Assembly (NCBI GenBank): GCA_025504975.1 | Contig: JANUWI010000003.1 | Location: forward strand, 1,674,001 to 1,738,000 | From: Plenodomus lindquistii | Taxonomy: Eukaryota > Ascomycota > Dothideomycetes > Pleosporales > Leptosphaeriaceae | DNA: 64,000 bases | Reading direction: 5' to 3' | Shown: one piece after another, positions 21,308-33,027 of the stretch | Position numbering within the stretch: the stretch's first letter is position 1 | Layout: each line of letters begins with the position of its first letter | Position numbers and translations under genes: made by a program | The notes under the pieces: generated by a model | The model's database searches: none | Told to the model about the DNA's origin: nothing | The model's input: the letters and a program-made list of their open reading frames with translations, nothing else

Positions 21308-22789
21308 CTAGGCAAAACTGGACGGTGTCCTATTTGGACGCTGCCTGGTTTCAGTGTTGAGAACTGAACCACCAAGCGGGATGTCGGCTCCATGAGCCAA
21401 AGGTGCATATAGCTGCTCATTTGTAGTCATGGCTGGGCTATCCACTCTTGTTTCTGCAACCATGGCGTTTGCATTAGCAGCAGTCCCAGGTGCCGCACCG
21501 CGATCACCAAGATAGCTAAATCGGCCAATCTGACTACCCGTAGTAGTGGCCATCGGTCGTTGAGGTGGTGGATATGTCATGTCAGACCCGTCTGAGCCGC
21601 GCTTTATGCTCTGCTTGGAACCCTGACGGAACTGAGTGCCATACATGCCCTGACGATCGACCTCTTGGCTGCGACGTCCCTGACCGTTTGCTACAATGGC
21701 CCCATCTGGTCCTCCAGTATTGGTTGTGGTCATATTGTCAGTTAGCTCAATGGCAACCTTGGTGGCATCGACTTCATTGATACCGGCGGCGAGGAGATGA
21801 TTCTTGCGCTTTTCCACATTGGCAGCGTGATCCATGTCTTGGCCTGGATTGGCAGTCTCGTACTCGAGAATCTTGATGAACTTGTAAAAGCCAGCCGCAA
21901 CAATGGCACCGAGAATGGGTCCTACCCAGTATATCCAGTGGTAGTGGTTGAATTGACGATTGACTACGGCGGGGCCAAAGGAACGAGCAGGGTTGAGTGA
22001 GCCGCCGGTAAAGTAGACGCCCGTCAATTCTGCAATGAACAGGGCAAGACCAATGCCTTGATGTCGTTAGCAAAATTTAGAGTCCATGGGAATTACAATT
22101 TCTTACCAACGGGCGCGATAAAAGTTCCCTTGTGCTTTTCTGCTGCCAGCATGAAAATGGTAAAGATGAGCTGAGCAGTCAACATCATTTCAATAAAGAG
22201 ACCTTGGACCACCGACGTCCCACCACCAAGGCTCGTCCGCACGTTAATGGCACCTTCGTGAGGAAACATGCAAGTGACTAGGGCAGCCGCGGTGATGCCA
22301 CCGAGAATCTGAACGAAAAAGAGCAGAGCCCCGCGGATCCATGGCAAAGCACCAATCAAGCACATGCCAATGGTGACGGCCGGATTGAATAATCCTCCAC
22401 TAATGCGAAAAAACACCCAGGCATTAACGGCGAGCGAGAAGCCAAAGCACAAGGCAATGTATTGCAGTTGCTGAGGATTTGAACCGGCTTCGGCAACGGT
22501 CCGACCGCCCGTCGATGGGATGCTGTTGGCTACCTGGGTACCCGAGAGAGCAAAGTACAAGAACAAGACGGTTCCGACGTATTCGCCGCACATGGCCACG
22601 AAATGATTGCGGACAGTGTCGGGCACATGCTTGAGAAAGGGGAGACGGAGCTCTTCATCGGAAAGTTGATTTTTTGGATTGGCTGCCCGCGTAAAGGGAA
22701 TGGCAAAGGCCCTGCCTTGGACTGGTTGCTATGTAGTGTGTTAGTACAGTGTTGGCCTATGGTGTCAGAATACTTGCATTGATATTCAT
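21308..22789 (-). CDS. aquaporin (MIP family channel)
   Basis: Exons 22789-22774, 22721-22107 and 22056-21308, 459 aa. The two pore motifs are present: GGLFNPAVT and GGSLNPARSFGPAVV. The second has Ser after NPAR, as in water-selective aquaporins; glycerol facilitators normally have Asp. Six membrane spans can be traced, from FVAMCGEYVGTVLFLYFALS to WIYWVGPILGAIVAAGFYKF. The N-terminus is short and cytosolic. The C-terminal 190 residues are hydrophilic and Gln/Gly/Thr-rich, an extension usual in filamentous fungi and possibly regulatory. Intron 2 (50 nt) is secure. The tiny first exon (ATG plus 13 nt) is the best frame-keeping solution but the least sure part; an undetected upstream start is possible. 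Confidence 0.87.
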
Positions 22790-24692
22790 TGCGACAATAA
22801 AGCGACTCAACAAGCCTGCGGGTTAAAAAAGGCAACTTGCCGAACCGAAAGGGTAGAAAAGGTCAAGATGGCACACAAAAAAAATGAAAAGGGCCCCGGG
22901 CAATACTGTGCGGATACATCGACGATGAATCCAACGCTCGTGACAGGTTTTCCTAGCGCTCAACGATAATCGTCATGCCAAAACGCCCACAGCGCAGTGC
23001 AAGGCGACTAAAAATGCCATGCCTTGCCTCTACTCGTGATATTCGAGAACCTAAAAAATAGAGGCTGAGAGTCCACACCAAATTCGGTTGGCAATGCCTG
23101 TCATCGATCATCATAGACCCAAATGTAGCGGGGACCTATGCTCAACAGCGCCTAGTTGGCGGGAAGCGTGGCGGGCTAGCGCACGATGATGGCAGATCAG
23201 GTTCTCGATTTGATTTTGTTCATTGATGAACCTTTCAACGGGCGCAGCGGTTTACCAGTGCTCGGATCGCTATAAAGGCGCAAAGGAAGGCTCAAGACAG
23301 TTCAAGTGGGCTAGTATTGTCATTGACGCTTGAGGATACTAAATTTCCACATTTCGACGCTGCCAGCTCGAGAAATGCGAGGATAAAAGCTTCACCATCA
23401 AGACATGGGAATGCCAAAGAGGGCCGAGGTCGAATGTGGCGTTGATGCATATGGAATCCCTGCGCAGCTCAATCGAGAAGAGTTGCAGGGATACACCCAC
23501 GTCATGATAGTTGCTATCGCATCGCCGCTTCTAACAAGGAATGACAAGTAAAAGTTCTAGCCTAATTGAAAACGGCTTCGGGCCGGGGCAGGATCCTACT
23601 CGCGCCTCTAGTGTTGGCGGAAACGTTGCGCGAGTAGTGAGTCGTCGAGCTTTTATAGCGATGGAGACTAGGTTGTTGGAAGATGCAGGATTGTCCCTAT
23701 AATTTTACAATACTCTTCTCTCCGACCGTGTGCCAATTTGGACAGGGATCAAGTAACGGGCAACACGACTCTTCTCTTGACTATAGATTGTCTTGTGAAC
23801 AAGCGCTGGGTGGTGGGCAAGAAGCGATGGCACAACGCCTCGTATTCGCAGCATCAGGACTTGACCCCGTCGGCTCAATTTCTCCGCTTCTTGGCTGCAT
23901 GACGGTTCGAGCATGATCGAAGCGGTTCCAAAAAACGTATTGACATTTGCGTGTGGCTGGAACATTACTTGGTGCGCAGGTCTTCCATGTCAATCAGAAT
24001 CACCACTACACTACAATAAAGATGCCATGTAAACGCCGTTTGGGCCCGTTTATAGACTAATACCGCAAGAGAAAAAGGGTCAAAAGGGACAGATGTAACC
24101 CCTCCCCAGCCGCATGGTGACGTCGCTAACGGACAGATGATTAACTTAGCTGATCATCATCGCGTAACAACAAAGCACACACACGCGCACATTAACATTA
24201 TACTCCTCCCCCAGGCCCCTATGATGAACTCGTTCAAGTCTTTTGGGCGGTAGTAGAATACACACCAAGTACACTACTACTCTTTCATCCTCCTCTTTTT
24301 CCATTCCTTGGGGTACCCTTTTTCACGCTACAATTATGCGAGTGTAATGCATCATTGTGATATTTTCTTGTACCTGTCCCCTTTTCCGCAGAACATGTAT
24401 AGATTCGAATGGCATGGCGCAAGGCAATCACGGTAGACTAGATATGCTAGGGTAGTCGTCTGGCTAAAGGATAAATGTAACTTGTGCGGTATATCTGTGC
24501 TATACTGCCAAGCACGACACGCACATCTACAAGGCATACAAGAGCGCGAGGATCACATGTTCAAGAGAAAGAAACAAGGAGGATAGCAGCCAGGCAGGGG
24601 TGGAAAATGTTTTGTATCATTCACGACCTACTATAGACTATGCAGACTGCACCCAACCTCATACTACGCCTAAACCTCCAACATCTCCCACC
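22790..24692. other. intergenic, 1.9 kb, aquaporin promoter / kinase 3' side
   Basis: Long gene-free stretch. A CTATAAAGG box (about 23270) lies 130 bp before a 48-codon open frame at 23405-23551 (+), starting MGMPKRAEVECGV, which I cannot assign. The rest reads as aquaporin upstream DNA and a kinase 3' UTR. No transposon or RNA gene seen. Confidence 0.4.
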
Positions 24693-27600
24693 TCACCCTC
24701 CCCTCAACCGTACCGTACTACTATCCACCCCCTCTTCTTCGTGTCCCTGCACGCCACCAACCTCCCGCTCTTCGTCCTTTTCTTCCAATTTCATTGCCCT
24801 TAGCAAATCTCTGCCCGCTCTCGTGCCATCCCGTAATTCCATGGCACTCTTGAGCAACATGTCCGCCAGCGTCTTTTCCATGTTGTAAAGTCCGCCTCCA
24901 TTTCCAATTCCCACACCACCACCACCACCACCACCCATGACCAATTTCTCCACGTCCGGACCCCTAGGAACCGGAAAGTCGACCAATGGTCTCCCACCCG
25001 GCCCTACACTAACCGTACTCTTCCTCACACTGGTCGGCGGGACAGACGCAGACGCAGACACTGATACTGAATCATCATAGGCCGAATCAGAACTATACGG
25101 ATGATACCCGTCGTCCCCATCTGCATCGACGTCAACATCCGTGTCGCTATCCAGACCACTGCCAAACATGCTCGTGCCGTTTGACACGACGCTTCTTGCA
25201 CTTCTAAGCGGGGCGTAGGAATTCCAGCGTCGTTGGGGGTGCAGTGTGGTGCGCTCAAAGGCATCCCAGAGTTCGTCCACGTCTTCTTCTTCAAGCGACG
25301 TATCGGTTGTTACGCTCATGGGTGGGGAGTGATCGTCGGATGAGAGACCAAAGGCCGTGGTGTGGGACCAGCCGTCCCAGATGATTTGGCCGGATCGCTG
25401 GGCGCTGCGGTGAGAGGGCGCGGTGCTGGTGCTGGTGCTGCTGCCAGACCTGTCCTTTTGGTTCAAGAGTTTGAGGGCGGCGTTATTGTTGTTGTTGCTA
25501 GTGGGTTGGTCACGGTCACGGACTTGGCTTGCAGAGCTTACACCTCGGGCGTGTAGACTTCTCGCATCATTGGTCATTGGCGCGCCTTGCTCGTCATAGT
25601 GTTGTGGAGTCAAGAGTCCGGGGACGGCGTGGTTGGGCTCGGATTGCGACTTCATGTGAAAGCTGGCGCGTTGGTTATTTTCCGACAACTGCACTTGGTC
25701 TTCGAGGTTAAAGGGATTGTCATTCATGCGCTCTGTGCCTGCAGTGGTAATGGCATCGGAGCCAGAGGTCGAGGGGCGGTAGGTTTCCACCATGGCCATG
25801 TCAAGGTCAATCATTGAACTGCGGAGCGGGGATGGTGGTGCAGAAATAATCTCGGGGTAATCGTCAATGGGATCGAGAAGAGGTGCCGTTTGAGCATGTC
25901 GAAGAGTCGGTCGGAACCCAGGGCCCAATCCAGGCGAAATGGATGCATTAGAATCAGTTTTGGTATGATCACTACGCTTGGTCCTCTCGGGACTGCTCAT
26001 GGGAAACGCAAAGTCTTGGGTGCTGCTATTGTCGCTCTGCTTGGGCCATGTCCATTCTTTTGTTTCACGGCGTCGCGACATGCGATTCGACTGCCGTCGC
26101 GGCGCCTCATTGTTTGCCTCTGCCATGGCTGCATCAAACGTCCATTCTACTGTACGGCGATTTGGTTTTGTTGGCTGAGGAGGAAATGACCATTCCATCG
26201 TCTTGCGATTTGCTTCTGCTGCAGGAGCCGTGGGAAACGACCACTCCATTGTTTTGCGGTTATCACCTCCTGCAGGGAATGACCACTCCATCGTCTTGCG
26301 ATTGTCATCACTAGCTGGAAATGACCAGTCCTTGGTTGCGCGTCGGGCAGTAAGCTCATCTTCGGTACTAAACTTTTCAAGCTGTTCCAACTGTTCTGCC
26401 TCTTCCATTTCGCGAATGATGCTCTTCATGCGGTTTGCTCGAATGGTGGGCACTTCGCCCAAATCAATATTGGGAATCTCGTCTACCGAAGGCATGGAAA
26501 AGTCGAGATCAATGACGGTTTCGCGATTGGGAGCGCCGGGATTAAACTCGCGAAGTGCCAGGTCAGAAGGTGGTCGTCCATTCGAAGACTCTGGTGTATC
26601 TATTGCGCTGTACCGATATGGCGTCGTATTGGTATCAAACAACTTGTTAAGTCGTTGCTGGCCTCGCAAAATGGCCTGCTCCTTGAATCTTGCTTGCAGT
26701 TGCTCAAAGCGGTCCAGGTCCGCCACGGGTGGAATATTCATGCCATTAAAAGTCTGCCCTGCGCCCCCAGCAAAAGGATCGTTAAACTGCGGTGCATGCT
26801 CGTGCTCGAATTCATCAGTGGTACTAAAGGACCAGTCATCATCCTCGTCGTCTTCTGGTTCTGGAGCAAGTGGATCGGGTGCTTGAGCTCCATAGGGGTT
26901 GAATAACGACTGGCGAGCACCACCCTGATGTTCCCATATATAATAGGCTTCAACGAGCTTGACTAAAGATTCAGTCGGGTACATGGTTTCAGAGTTATTA
27001 AGATATGGATGCTCGAGGATTTCATCAGGTGTTGGACGATTATGCGGCTCAGGCTGGAGCACAAAGGCAAGAAATTCCTTGAGCTCGTCTGAAAAGCGGT
27101 CGCCTTCGAGCTGTGGTGCGCCTGCAGTCGGTAGATCCCATTGCACAGTCTTGTGGTGTGGAGGAAAGCCGCTCGCCATTTCATAAATGGTGCAGCCATA
27201 GGCCCAAATGTCAACCTCGTTGCCATAACTAATCTCCTTTGGTTGCTGCAAACTCTTTGGGTCGGCGTCCTTGACCCACTCTCTTTGTAGCTCGGGGGCC
27301 ATCCAATATGGTGTGCCGACAATGGTGGATCGCTTGTTTTTTTCGGGCTCGAGCGTATTGGACACGCCAAAGTCGCACAATTGTACCCGACCGTCTTCGA
27401 GAATCAAGACATTGTTGGCTGGTACAAGTTAGTCAAGCTCAGTCTTGTCATGAATCGACTTACACTTGAGATCGCGATGCAGCACACCCGCCTCGTGAAT
27501 ATACTTGAGACCCGTCGCGAGCTCACGCGCAATGGGAATGATGAATTTTTCTGGTAGTCCTGGGCCAGGATCTTTGAGCATCGACGTGGGCTTCATCAAT

Positions 27601-28633
27601 GTATTGACACTGCCACCACTGGCATACTCGCTGACAATCCAAAGCTCATTGTGCACCGGCCTTGCCTCTTCGATGATATTGACGTACGGTCGAGCTTTGC
27701 TGTCGCGCAACTGTTGCAGAATATCAATCTCTTTGAGCGTGTCTTGGAGGTTCTTGGTCGTCATTTCTTCATAGTCGACCTTGTCAATTTCAATGATTTT
27801 TATGGCAACCAGGCCGCCCGTGACCCGACTCTTGCTTGTAAAAGGTTAGCCCACAATTGCCACGTCGGTCGACATACACACCCTTTGAACACGCGACCAT
27901 AGGCGCCCTTGCCAATGAGCTCAAAAAAGTCATAGGGCGGTGGTTCTTCCCCTCCACGCTTGGCTCGCTCTGCCACCAGCGCTTCCATTTCCTTGGCCTG
28001 TTGTATTGCGCGACCCTTGGTGCCGCCCGTAGTGGGCAGCTGCAATCGTGTAGGCTCCATGTTGCGCAGTTTCTCGTCGAGTGTGGCTAGATGAAAGGGT
28101 ATGGCTGCACGCTCGTGCTCGCGAGGCGATTCGGGTATGCGCTCAAGGGGACCGTCGCAAATGCTTGTAATATTGCCAAAGCTGGGCACCGTGGGCAACA
28201 GTGGTGGCGCGCGGTGAAGCGACTCGGGCGGCGACGAATTGCTCGTGGGATCAGAGGTCGAATAAGCGTGCTTGACACATGGGCGGGTGGGTTTGGGGGA
28301 GCCGGGGCTAGAGTGCGCCGAGGGGAGGAGCAGCGGTGCCGGCGACGAAATGTCCCACTTGCGCGAGGGACAGAGCGGGCTCTTTGTATCTAAAATCGGG
28401 CTCGAGATTTCACACTTGTTAATGGACGAGGCTCGACGATTGCGTCGGGACAATGGTTCCTTTTTCGCCTTGAGACTGTCAGTCAATTTGCTCCATGAAA
28501 AGGAACGACTGGACCGCGTCGTGGGCGTGGCCTTGGTCGGCGACACGGGCGGTGTGAGGTTTCCCATGGGAATCAAATGGGCAGCGTCGCTGTGCGAGCG
28601 CTTGAGCCTGACAATTGCTTCCTTTTCCAACAT
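24693..28633 (-). CDS. Ste20/GCK-class serine/threonine protein kinase
   Basis: Exons 28633-27882, 27834-27464 and 27418-24693, 1282 aa; introns of 47 and 45 nt, GT-AG. Residues 1-230 are Ser/Pro/Arg-rich and disordered. The kinase domain spans about 235-515: P-loop IGKGAYGRVFKG, VAIKII lysine, SEYASGGSVNTLM, catalytic HRDLKSNNVL, DFG, and the Ste20 signature GTPYWMAPE. The C-terminal 770 residues are low-complexity, with a coiled segment near 690-720 (IIREMEEAEQLEQLEKF) and seven spaced copies of a Trp-Ser-Phe-Pro motif. The structure fits fungal Ste20-like kinases acting in polarity, septation or MAPK signalling, but I cannot place it with a named orthologue. Start taken at the ATG before LEKEAIVRLKRSHSD; a longer N-terminus is possible. 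Confidence 0.88.
26030..26340 (-). repeat. in-frame repeat encoding RKTMEWSFP-like units in the kinase tail
   Basis: Within the kinase tail (about residues 735-840) the unit K-x-W-S-F-P recurs: TKDWSFP, RKTMEWSFP three times, RRTVEWTFD, RETKEWTWP and TQDFAFP. Spacers are 5-30 residues. The three central copies also match closely at the DNA level, which suggests recent tandem duplication; the outer ones have drifted. Confidence 0.75.
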
Positions 28634-29307
28634 GGTCGCGATAGTTTTGCATATCGTGACCAGGTTGCATGGTGGTGTACATGCAAGAAAAAAACGCACT
28701 CACGAGATGTTGTGGCCGGGAAAAGACCAGTCACTGTGGGCACGTCTCGCGGTGAAGTCGACATTCACAGACGCCTTCAAACGGCGGATATGGCGCCCCT
28801 CGTATCAGCTCGGGCAGGCAGGCAGGTAGGCACGTTGTCAACAACTAAAGAAAGAAATTTCAAATCACAGAAAAAAAGACATTAAACAAGCATAGCAAAA
28901 GTACAGTCATGGGGGGAAACAAGTACGCCGTGAAGAATGGCATGTCGAGGTTCCAGACACGAGACATTGCTGTCCAGGGTCTGGCCCACGGCGACCCACC
29001 CGGCTCTGCAGGATGCGCGCTAGCGGCTGGGCTTGATCAGAACGGGAAACGCGCGCCCCGCGACGTTGACCTGTCCCTGCCTGACATCATCGGCGCGCCA
29101 CATGCAACGGCACAGCAGCTTGCCAACTTTTCTGCATGACAGTGTATGACAAGGAGGTCGGTAGGGGTCACAGGTGTCGTAGACGAAATGGAATCCTATT
29201 GCTGCTTCCTTCTACATCCTTTTCGTCTCCCTGACCCTGATCAAAACACCTCCGTTGATTGAAACAATACATCAAACATCAAACACCCCAATAAACCTAC
29301 CTACACC
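28634..29307. other. divergent promoter, kinase / Lys-Pro-Ala-rich protein
   Basis: About 670 bp between divergent starts. The stretch just before 29308 is rich in ACACC and AATAAA-like bases, as in a fungal 5' leader. Short open frames on both strands show no family likeness. Confidence 0.4.
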
Positions 29308-30031
29308 ATGGTTACCCAACCCATTGGCACCAGAAAAAAGGCCCCTTCGGCCCTCACAACCACCACCAAAAAGTCCCCCATGACAACCCAACCCATGAAA
29401 AAGACCGTCCCACCCATCAAAAAACCCACCACCGCCGCCACTCCTCTCGGCCAAAAAAAGACTCTCCCCAGCTCAACACCCCTCGGCGCCAAAAAGCCCC
29501 TCCCAAAACCCTACACCCCTTCCCCAACCCCTCTCAAAAAAGGCCCAACACCCATTGGTCAGAAAAAGGCCCTCCCAAACACCAGCGCCATGACAAAACA
29601 AGCCCCGCAACCCCAATCCCAAAGCTGGCTGACCAAGGGCCTCAGCGCCGCAAGTTCAGGCATTAGTAGCGCCGCGAGCGCAGCAACGAGTGGGATTGGG
29701 AATGCAGCGGGGGCGGTAGTAATGGCTGCTGGGAATGGTGTTGCGGGCGCGGGAAAGGGGGCGGGGAGTTCGTATGTTTATGTCTGACCCTCTTGGATGA
29801 ATGTGTACTGACGATGATAGAATTGCAAATACTTCGCGCTCTTGGGGCGACATGGTGCGCGAATATGGCAATTCGCTCAAGGATATTTCGGGCGCGCAGG
29901 GGAGCCGCGCAACGACAAAGGGGAATCCGTTGGGTCTGAGTACGAGTGGGGCGGGGGCTATGAGTAGTTTGAAGAGTGGGGGTGGGGGCGTGGTAAAAAA
30001 GGGGAGTGCTGGGAATCCTTTGGGGTTGTAG
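29308..30031 (+). CDS. low-complexity Lys/Pro then Ala/Gly/Ser-rich protein of unknown function
   Basis: Exons 29308-29771 and 29821-30031, 224 aa; 49-nt GT-AG intron. I do not recognise a named domain. Residues 1-100 are made of basic-proline steps such as TPLGQKKTLP, TPLGAKKPLP and TPIGQKKALP, an irregular repeat of TPxGxKKxLP. Residues 105-155 form an Ala/Gly/Ser run (GLSAASSGISSAASAATSGI) that could fold as an amphipathic or weakly hydrophobic helix. A better conserved-looking segment follows: SRSWGDMVREYGNSLKDISG, then two GNPLGL units, one at the very C-terminus. No signal peptide. Similar low-complexity proteins ending in NPLGL occur widely in ascomycetes as far as I recall, with no known function. 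The reading frame through the splice and the GNPLGL ending support it as a real gene. Confidence 0.75.
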
Positions 30032-30139
30032 GGTCATGTTAGGATCTGGATGTTTGGGATATTGGTATACAGGCGTCATTACATTTGGTATCCTTGAGAC
30101 GGTGATAATACAAATACAGTATGAGTAGAACATTCCACA

Positions 30140-32443
30140 TCAAACAACCTCCCAAGCCGTCACATCCCCCGTCGGCAACTCTCCCAATCCAACAACCCTC
30201 TTGGCAACCTCAATCATTTGCTCGGAAATCTCGGGCCCATATTGCCTCGTCAACACCACCCTCACCAACTCACTAAGCGTATTCAAAGTAAACTCGGCCA
30301 TTTGCTCGTCGCTCAGACTGTTCAGCCCTCGACTCCCCAGACCCATTCGCTCAAGGCGTTGTTGTACAAGATAGTCATACGTCTTGCCAACACGCGCAGC
30401 TCTGCGTCTAGCATACTTGTCCCAAAAGTATGGCGACAAGTCCTCTGAGCCCCTAGCCACCCAACTCATTTGCTGCTGCAAAATGTCGATTGCGCGATCC
30501 GTCGGGCGTATGCCAAAATAGTGGTATAAAACGTGAAGCGCGACGAGTGATCCGGCGAGATCTTGCGTGTAGCTAAAGCAGTGCAGTACTAGTGCCAGTA
30601 TAGCACCCTTTTCGGACGCGGCGAGGCCTTGCAAAAATCGAGATGCGTCGTGGCGGCTGCGCGTCATGCGCCACCAGTCTACCGTTTCCTTGAGAAGCTC
30701 CCGTGGACTCGGCAGGTTGGGGTCGTCTTTGGTGGCCTCGTCTCCAAGCGCAAGACGCAGTGTTTTCCAAAGGTGACGGAATGTAGCACCATTGGGAAAG
30801 ACGCCTCCTTCGCCTTTTGGGGGTTGTGTGAGCATGGTATAAATGCCCCAGGCATCAGTGTACCGGCCCTGACGGCATTTGTTGTCAATCAAGACATTCA
30901 TAATGGTCGCGTCTGGAAACACGGCCGATTCTTGCAATTGTCTCGAAAGGTAGTCGACGTGCTCCCACTGCAAGGCCTTGGCGTGGTGGTGCATGACGAG
31001 TGCAAATGTCGTGACATTGGCGCTGGGTACTCTGCGCACAATGCCTTTGGGATTTCCGTGTGCCTTGTCTGCGTCTCGATTAATAATTTCTGCAGTGCTC
31101 AATCCCGGCCTTTGACTTCGTTTGTGCGCTTTTCGGGCTTCCTCAATCATTTGCCATCCAATATTCTCAGCCTTGAGAATGTGGTGTCGTTGTTGGGTAC
31201 GCAAGAGTGCTTCGAGGAGCATATTAAAGTGAAAAGTTGCAGGCTGAGTACCGCGCGTATACATCATTTCCAGAATCTGACCAGCGGCCTCGGGCGCCTT
31301 GTGCACTACAGCTGCCTTGAGCCAGTCTCCAAAGACGTGGTTGTGGTAGGCCAGGGGAAGAATCGACAAGGCATCCAGCGCAATGCTCGTCATCTTGGCA
31401 ATATCCGTGCCCAGTCGATAGAGCATATTCAACTTGGTCAAGACTTGATCGACTACTTCTTCGTCGCCAGTAGTAACGAGATGGCCCTCCTTGACCATGT
31501 GGCAAAAGACGAGCTTGGCGTACGGCAAATGGCGCGCCTCCAAGAACCCGACAAACCACGATGTATAGTCGCTCAAGTCTACTGCTTCGCCCTTGTGCTC
31601 CTTCATCCTCGTGTAGAGGAGCTTGGCAGTCTCGTGGTCCTGGCTAGCCTTAGAAGAGGTGTGAGCCCGAAATACGGCCATCATGATGGATGGATCCCAC
31701 TCGGGATAGTTGGCAAAGAGGTGGTCCATGATTTGTAGCGAACAATGGGCATCGCCTCGATAGGCAAAAAGCCTCACTCCTACTTCAAGGTGTTGTGGGG
31801 GAAAGATCTTGGATTTATTTGAAGCGTAGAGTTGGTGATCGTGTTCCCACAGGGAAATGGCTGCAGCTTCTGATTTTCTGACCATAAAGAGATTCAACAA
31901 TTGCTGCGACCTCACGGCACTCGACAAGCGCGCTTCGAAGCGGCACATGTCCTTTTCGACTTGGTCAAGGTGCCTTTGGCGACGCACAGCCTCTTCGCCT
32001 ACAGCCGCCTGGACGCCATGCAAAAGCGTAAGCCACAAAGTGTCCCATACATGGCTTTCCAAGTGCTTGAGGCGTTTCGGATCGGCCTTTATTGCCTTTT
32101 GATAGGCAAGCCACAGTGGTGCTTGGAGGAACGGTGCCGACGTATCTGCCGCAGCCAATTCAAGAATGCTTTCCAAATTGGCAACGGAGCGCGGGTCCAA
32201 AGCTACGCGCCGTGACCCAGGGCCGTACATTGGGGCAACGCTCGGCGGCGGATTCGCATCCCCCTCAATCTTGTCAAGCGCATCTGGCGTACGCTCCGGT
32301 ATGCGCGTATCATGTCCAAGTAGGAGCGTGGGGTTCCATCGTTTTTTCCAAGTTGGTATTCGTTTGGGGCTCGTTTGCAGGGTTCGCGACTGCGTGCATC
32401 GTAGAGGGGAGAGTGGACATCGTAGTCGTAAAAGTACAAGCAT
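30140..32443 (-). CDS. mitochondrial pentatricopeptide-repeat protein
   Basis: Single exon, 767 aa from the ATG at 32443. The N-terminus (MLVLLRLRCPLSPLRCTQSR) is basic, Leu/Ser/Arg-rich and free of acids, a typical mitochondrial presequence, so I prefer this start; the frame itself is open 45 codons further. Paired-helix repeats of about 35 residues recur through the body, for example TFHFNMLLEALLRTQQRHHI, TTFALVMHHHAKALQWEHVD and TIMNVLIDNKCRQGRYTDAW, the T/V-x2-x-N/A-x-L-I style of PPR motifs. Such proteins bind mitochondrial transcripts and support their stability or translation (yeast Ccm1, Neurospora Cya-5). The RNA target cannot be read from sequence. Convergent with the preceding gene, 108 bp apart. 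Confidence 0.85.
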   Translation of the reverse strand: MLVLLRLRCPLSPLRCTQSRTLQTSPKRIPTWKKRWNPTLLLGHDTRIPERTPDALDKIEGDANPPPSVAPMYGPGSRRVALDPRSVANLESILELAAADTSAPFLQAPLWLAYQKAIKADPKRLKHLESHVWDTLWLTLLHGVQAAVGEEAVRRQRHLDQVEKDMCRFEARLSSAVRSQQLLNLFMVRKSEAAAISLWEHDHQLYASNKSKIFPPQHLEVGVRLFAYRGDAHCSLQIMDHLFANYPEWDPSIMMAVFRAHTSSKASQDHETAKLLYTRMKEHKGEAVDLSDYTSWFVGFLEARHLPYAKLVFCHMVKEGHLVTTGDEEVVDQVLTKLNMLYRLGTDIAKMTSIALDALSILPLAYHNHVFGDWLKAAVVHKAPEAAGQILEMMYTRGTQPATFHFNMLLEALLRTQQRHHILKAENIGWQMIEEARKAHKRSQRPGLSTAEIINRDADKAHGNPKGIVRRVPSANVTTFALVMHHHAKALQWEHVDYLSRQLQESAVFPDATIMNVLIDNKCRQGRYTDAWGIYTMLTQPPKGEGGVFPNGATFRHLWKTLRLALGDEATKDDPNLPSPRELLKETVDWWRMTRSRHDASRFLQGLAASEKGAILALVLHCFSYTQDLAGSLVALHVLYHYFGIRPTDRAIDILQQQMSWVARGSEDLSPYFWDKYARRRAARVGKTYDYLVQQRLERMGLGSRGLNSLSDEQMAEFTLNTLSELVRVVLTRQYGPEISEQMIEVAKRVVGLGELPTGDVTAWEVV

Positions 32444-32725
32444 CAGCAGACGCTGAGAGGGTAGGATATGCACAAGGCGTCCATTGAATGTACGCAATGG
32501 ACGGTGCAACTTCAACGTGTCACGATTTGACAAAAGACGACGAATCTCGAATTTGTCGTCGTGAGCAAAGAAACACAAGACGCTAATTCTTAACGTTATC
32601 GATAGTCAACGCCGTCACGTGTTCATACACCACTTCCAACGGCCCCGGGGGCGGTATCGACATGCCATCAACTGGGAACAAATCACGTTTGATGGCTGCA
32701 AACAGCTCACGGTATTGCGTTGATT
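32444..32725. other. upstream region of the PPR gene
   Basis: About 280 bp upstream of the chosen PPR start. The same frame remains open to 32578, which leaves a longer N-terminus possible. No other feature seen. Confidence 0.4.
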
Positions 32726-33027
32726 CTAGAACTCTATTAGTTCCTCATCCACCTTGTTTGGCGAGCAACAGCAAAAGAAAACGTGACCGTCGGACCCGTA
32801 ATGACACTTGAGCATTGAGAGCTTCTTCATTTTCCATGTTTTTCTGGTACGAGACCTGGACATTTCAAAAGCGCTGTCCGTCTGTAAGTCAGGCTCATGG
32901 TCTCTCTGGTTCATCGCATCTGCATTTTCCATCAATTTCGTTCCAACATGACCATCAAGATACATGGGTACGATATACTAGTGCAGGCTCTTTGACGGGA
33001 CATCATTTCTTCCTCAAGCTGCGCCAT
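32726..33027 (-). CDS. doubtful small two-exon protein, Cys-rich near the end
   Basis: Exons 33027-32979 and 32919-32726 give 80 aa in frame, with a 59-nt GTATAT...GCAG intron. It would start MAQLEEEMMSRQRACT and end with a short Cys cluster (KCHYGSDGHVFFCCCSPNK). The charged composition looks protein-like and the splice phases agree. Against it: no clear branch site, no family I recognise, and a short open frame can arise by chance. No signal peptide, so it is not an obvious secreted effector. Confidence 0.3.

Noticed and set aside
22475..22485. tRNA B-box-like string GGTTCAAATCC on the minus strand
   Set aside because: It lies inside aquaporin coding sequence and no A-box or cloverleaf surrounds it.
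19504..22789. HET protein plus aquaporin as a defence or non-self module
   Set aside because: They are merely adjacent on the same strand; no known functional link and no shared promoter.
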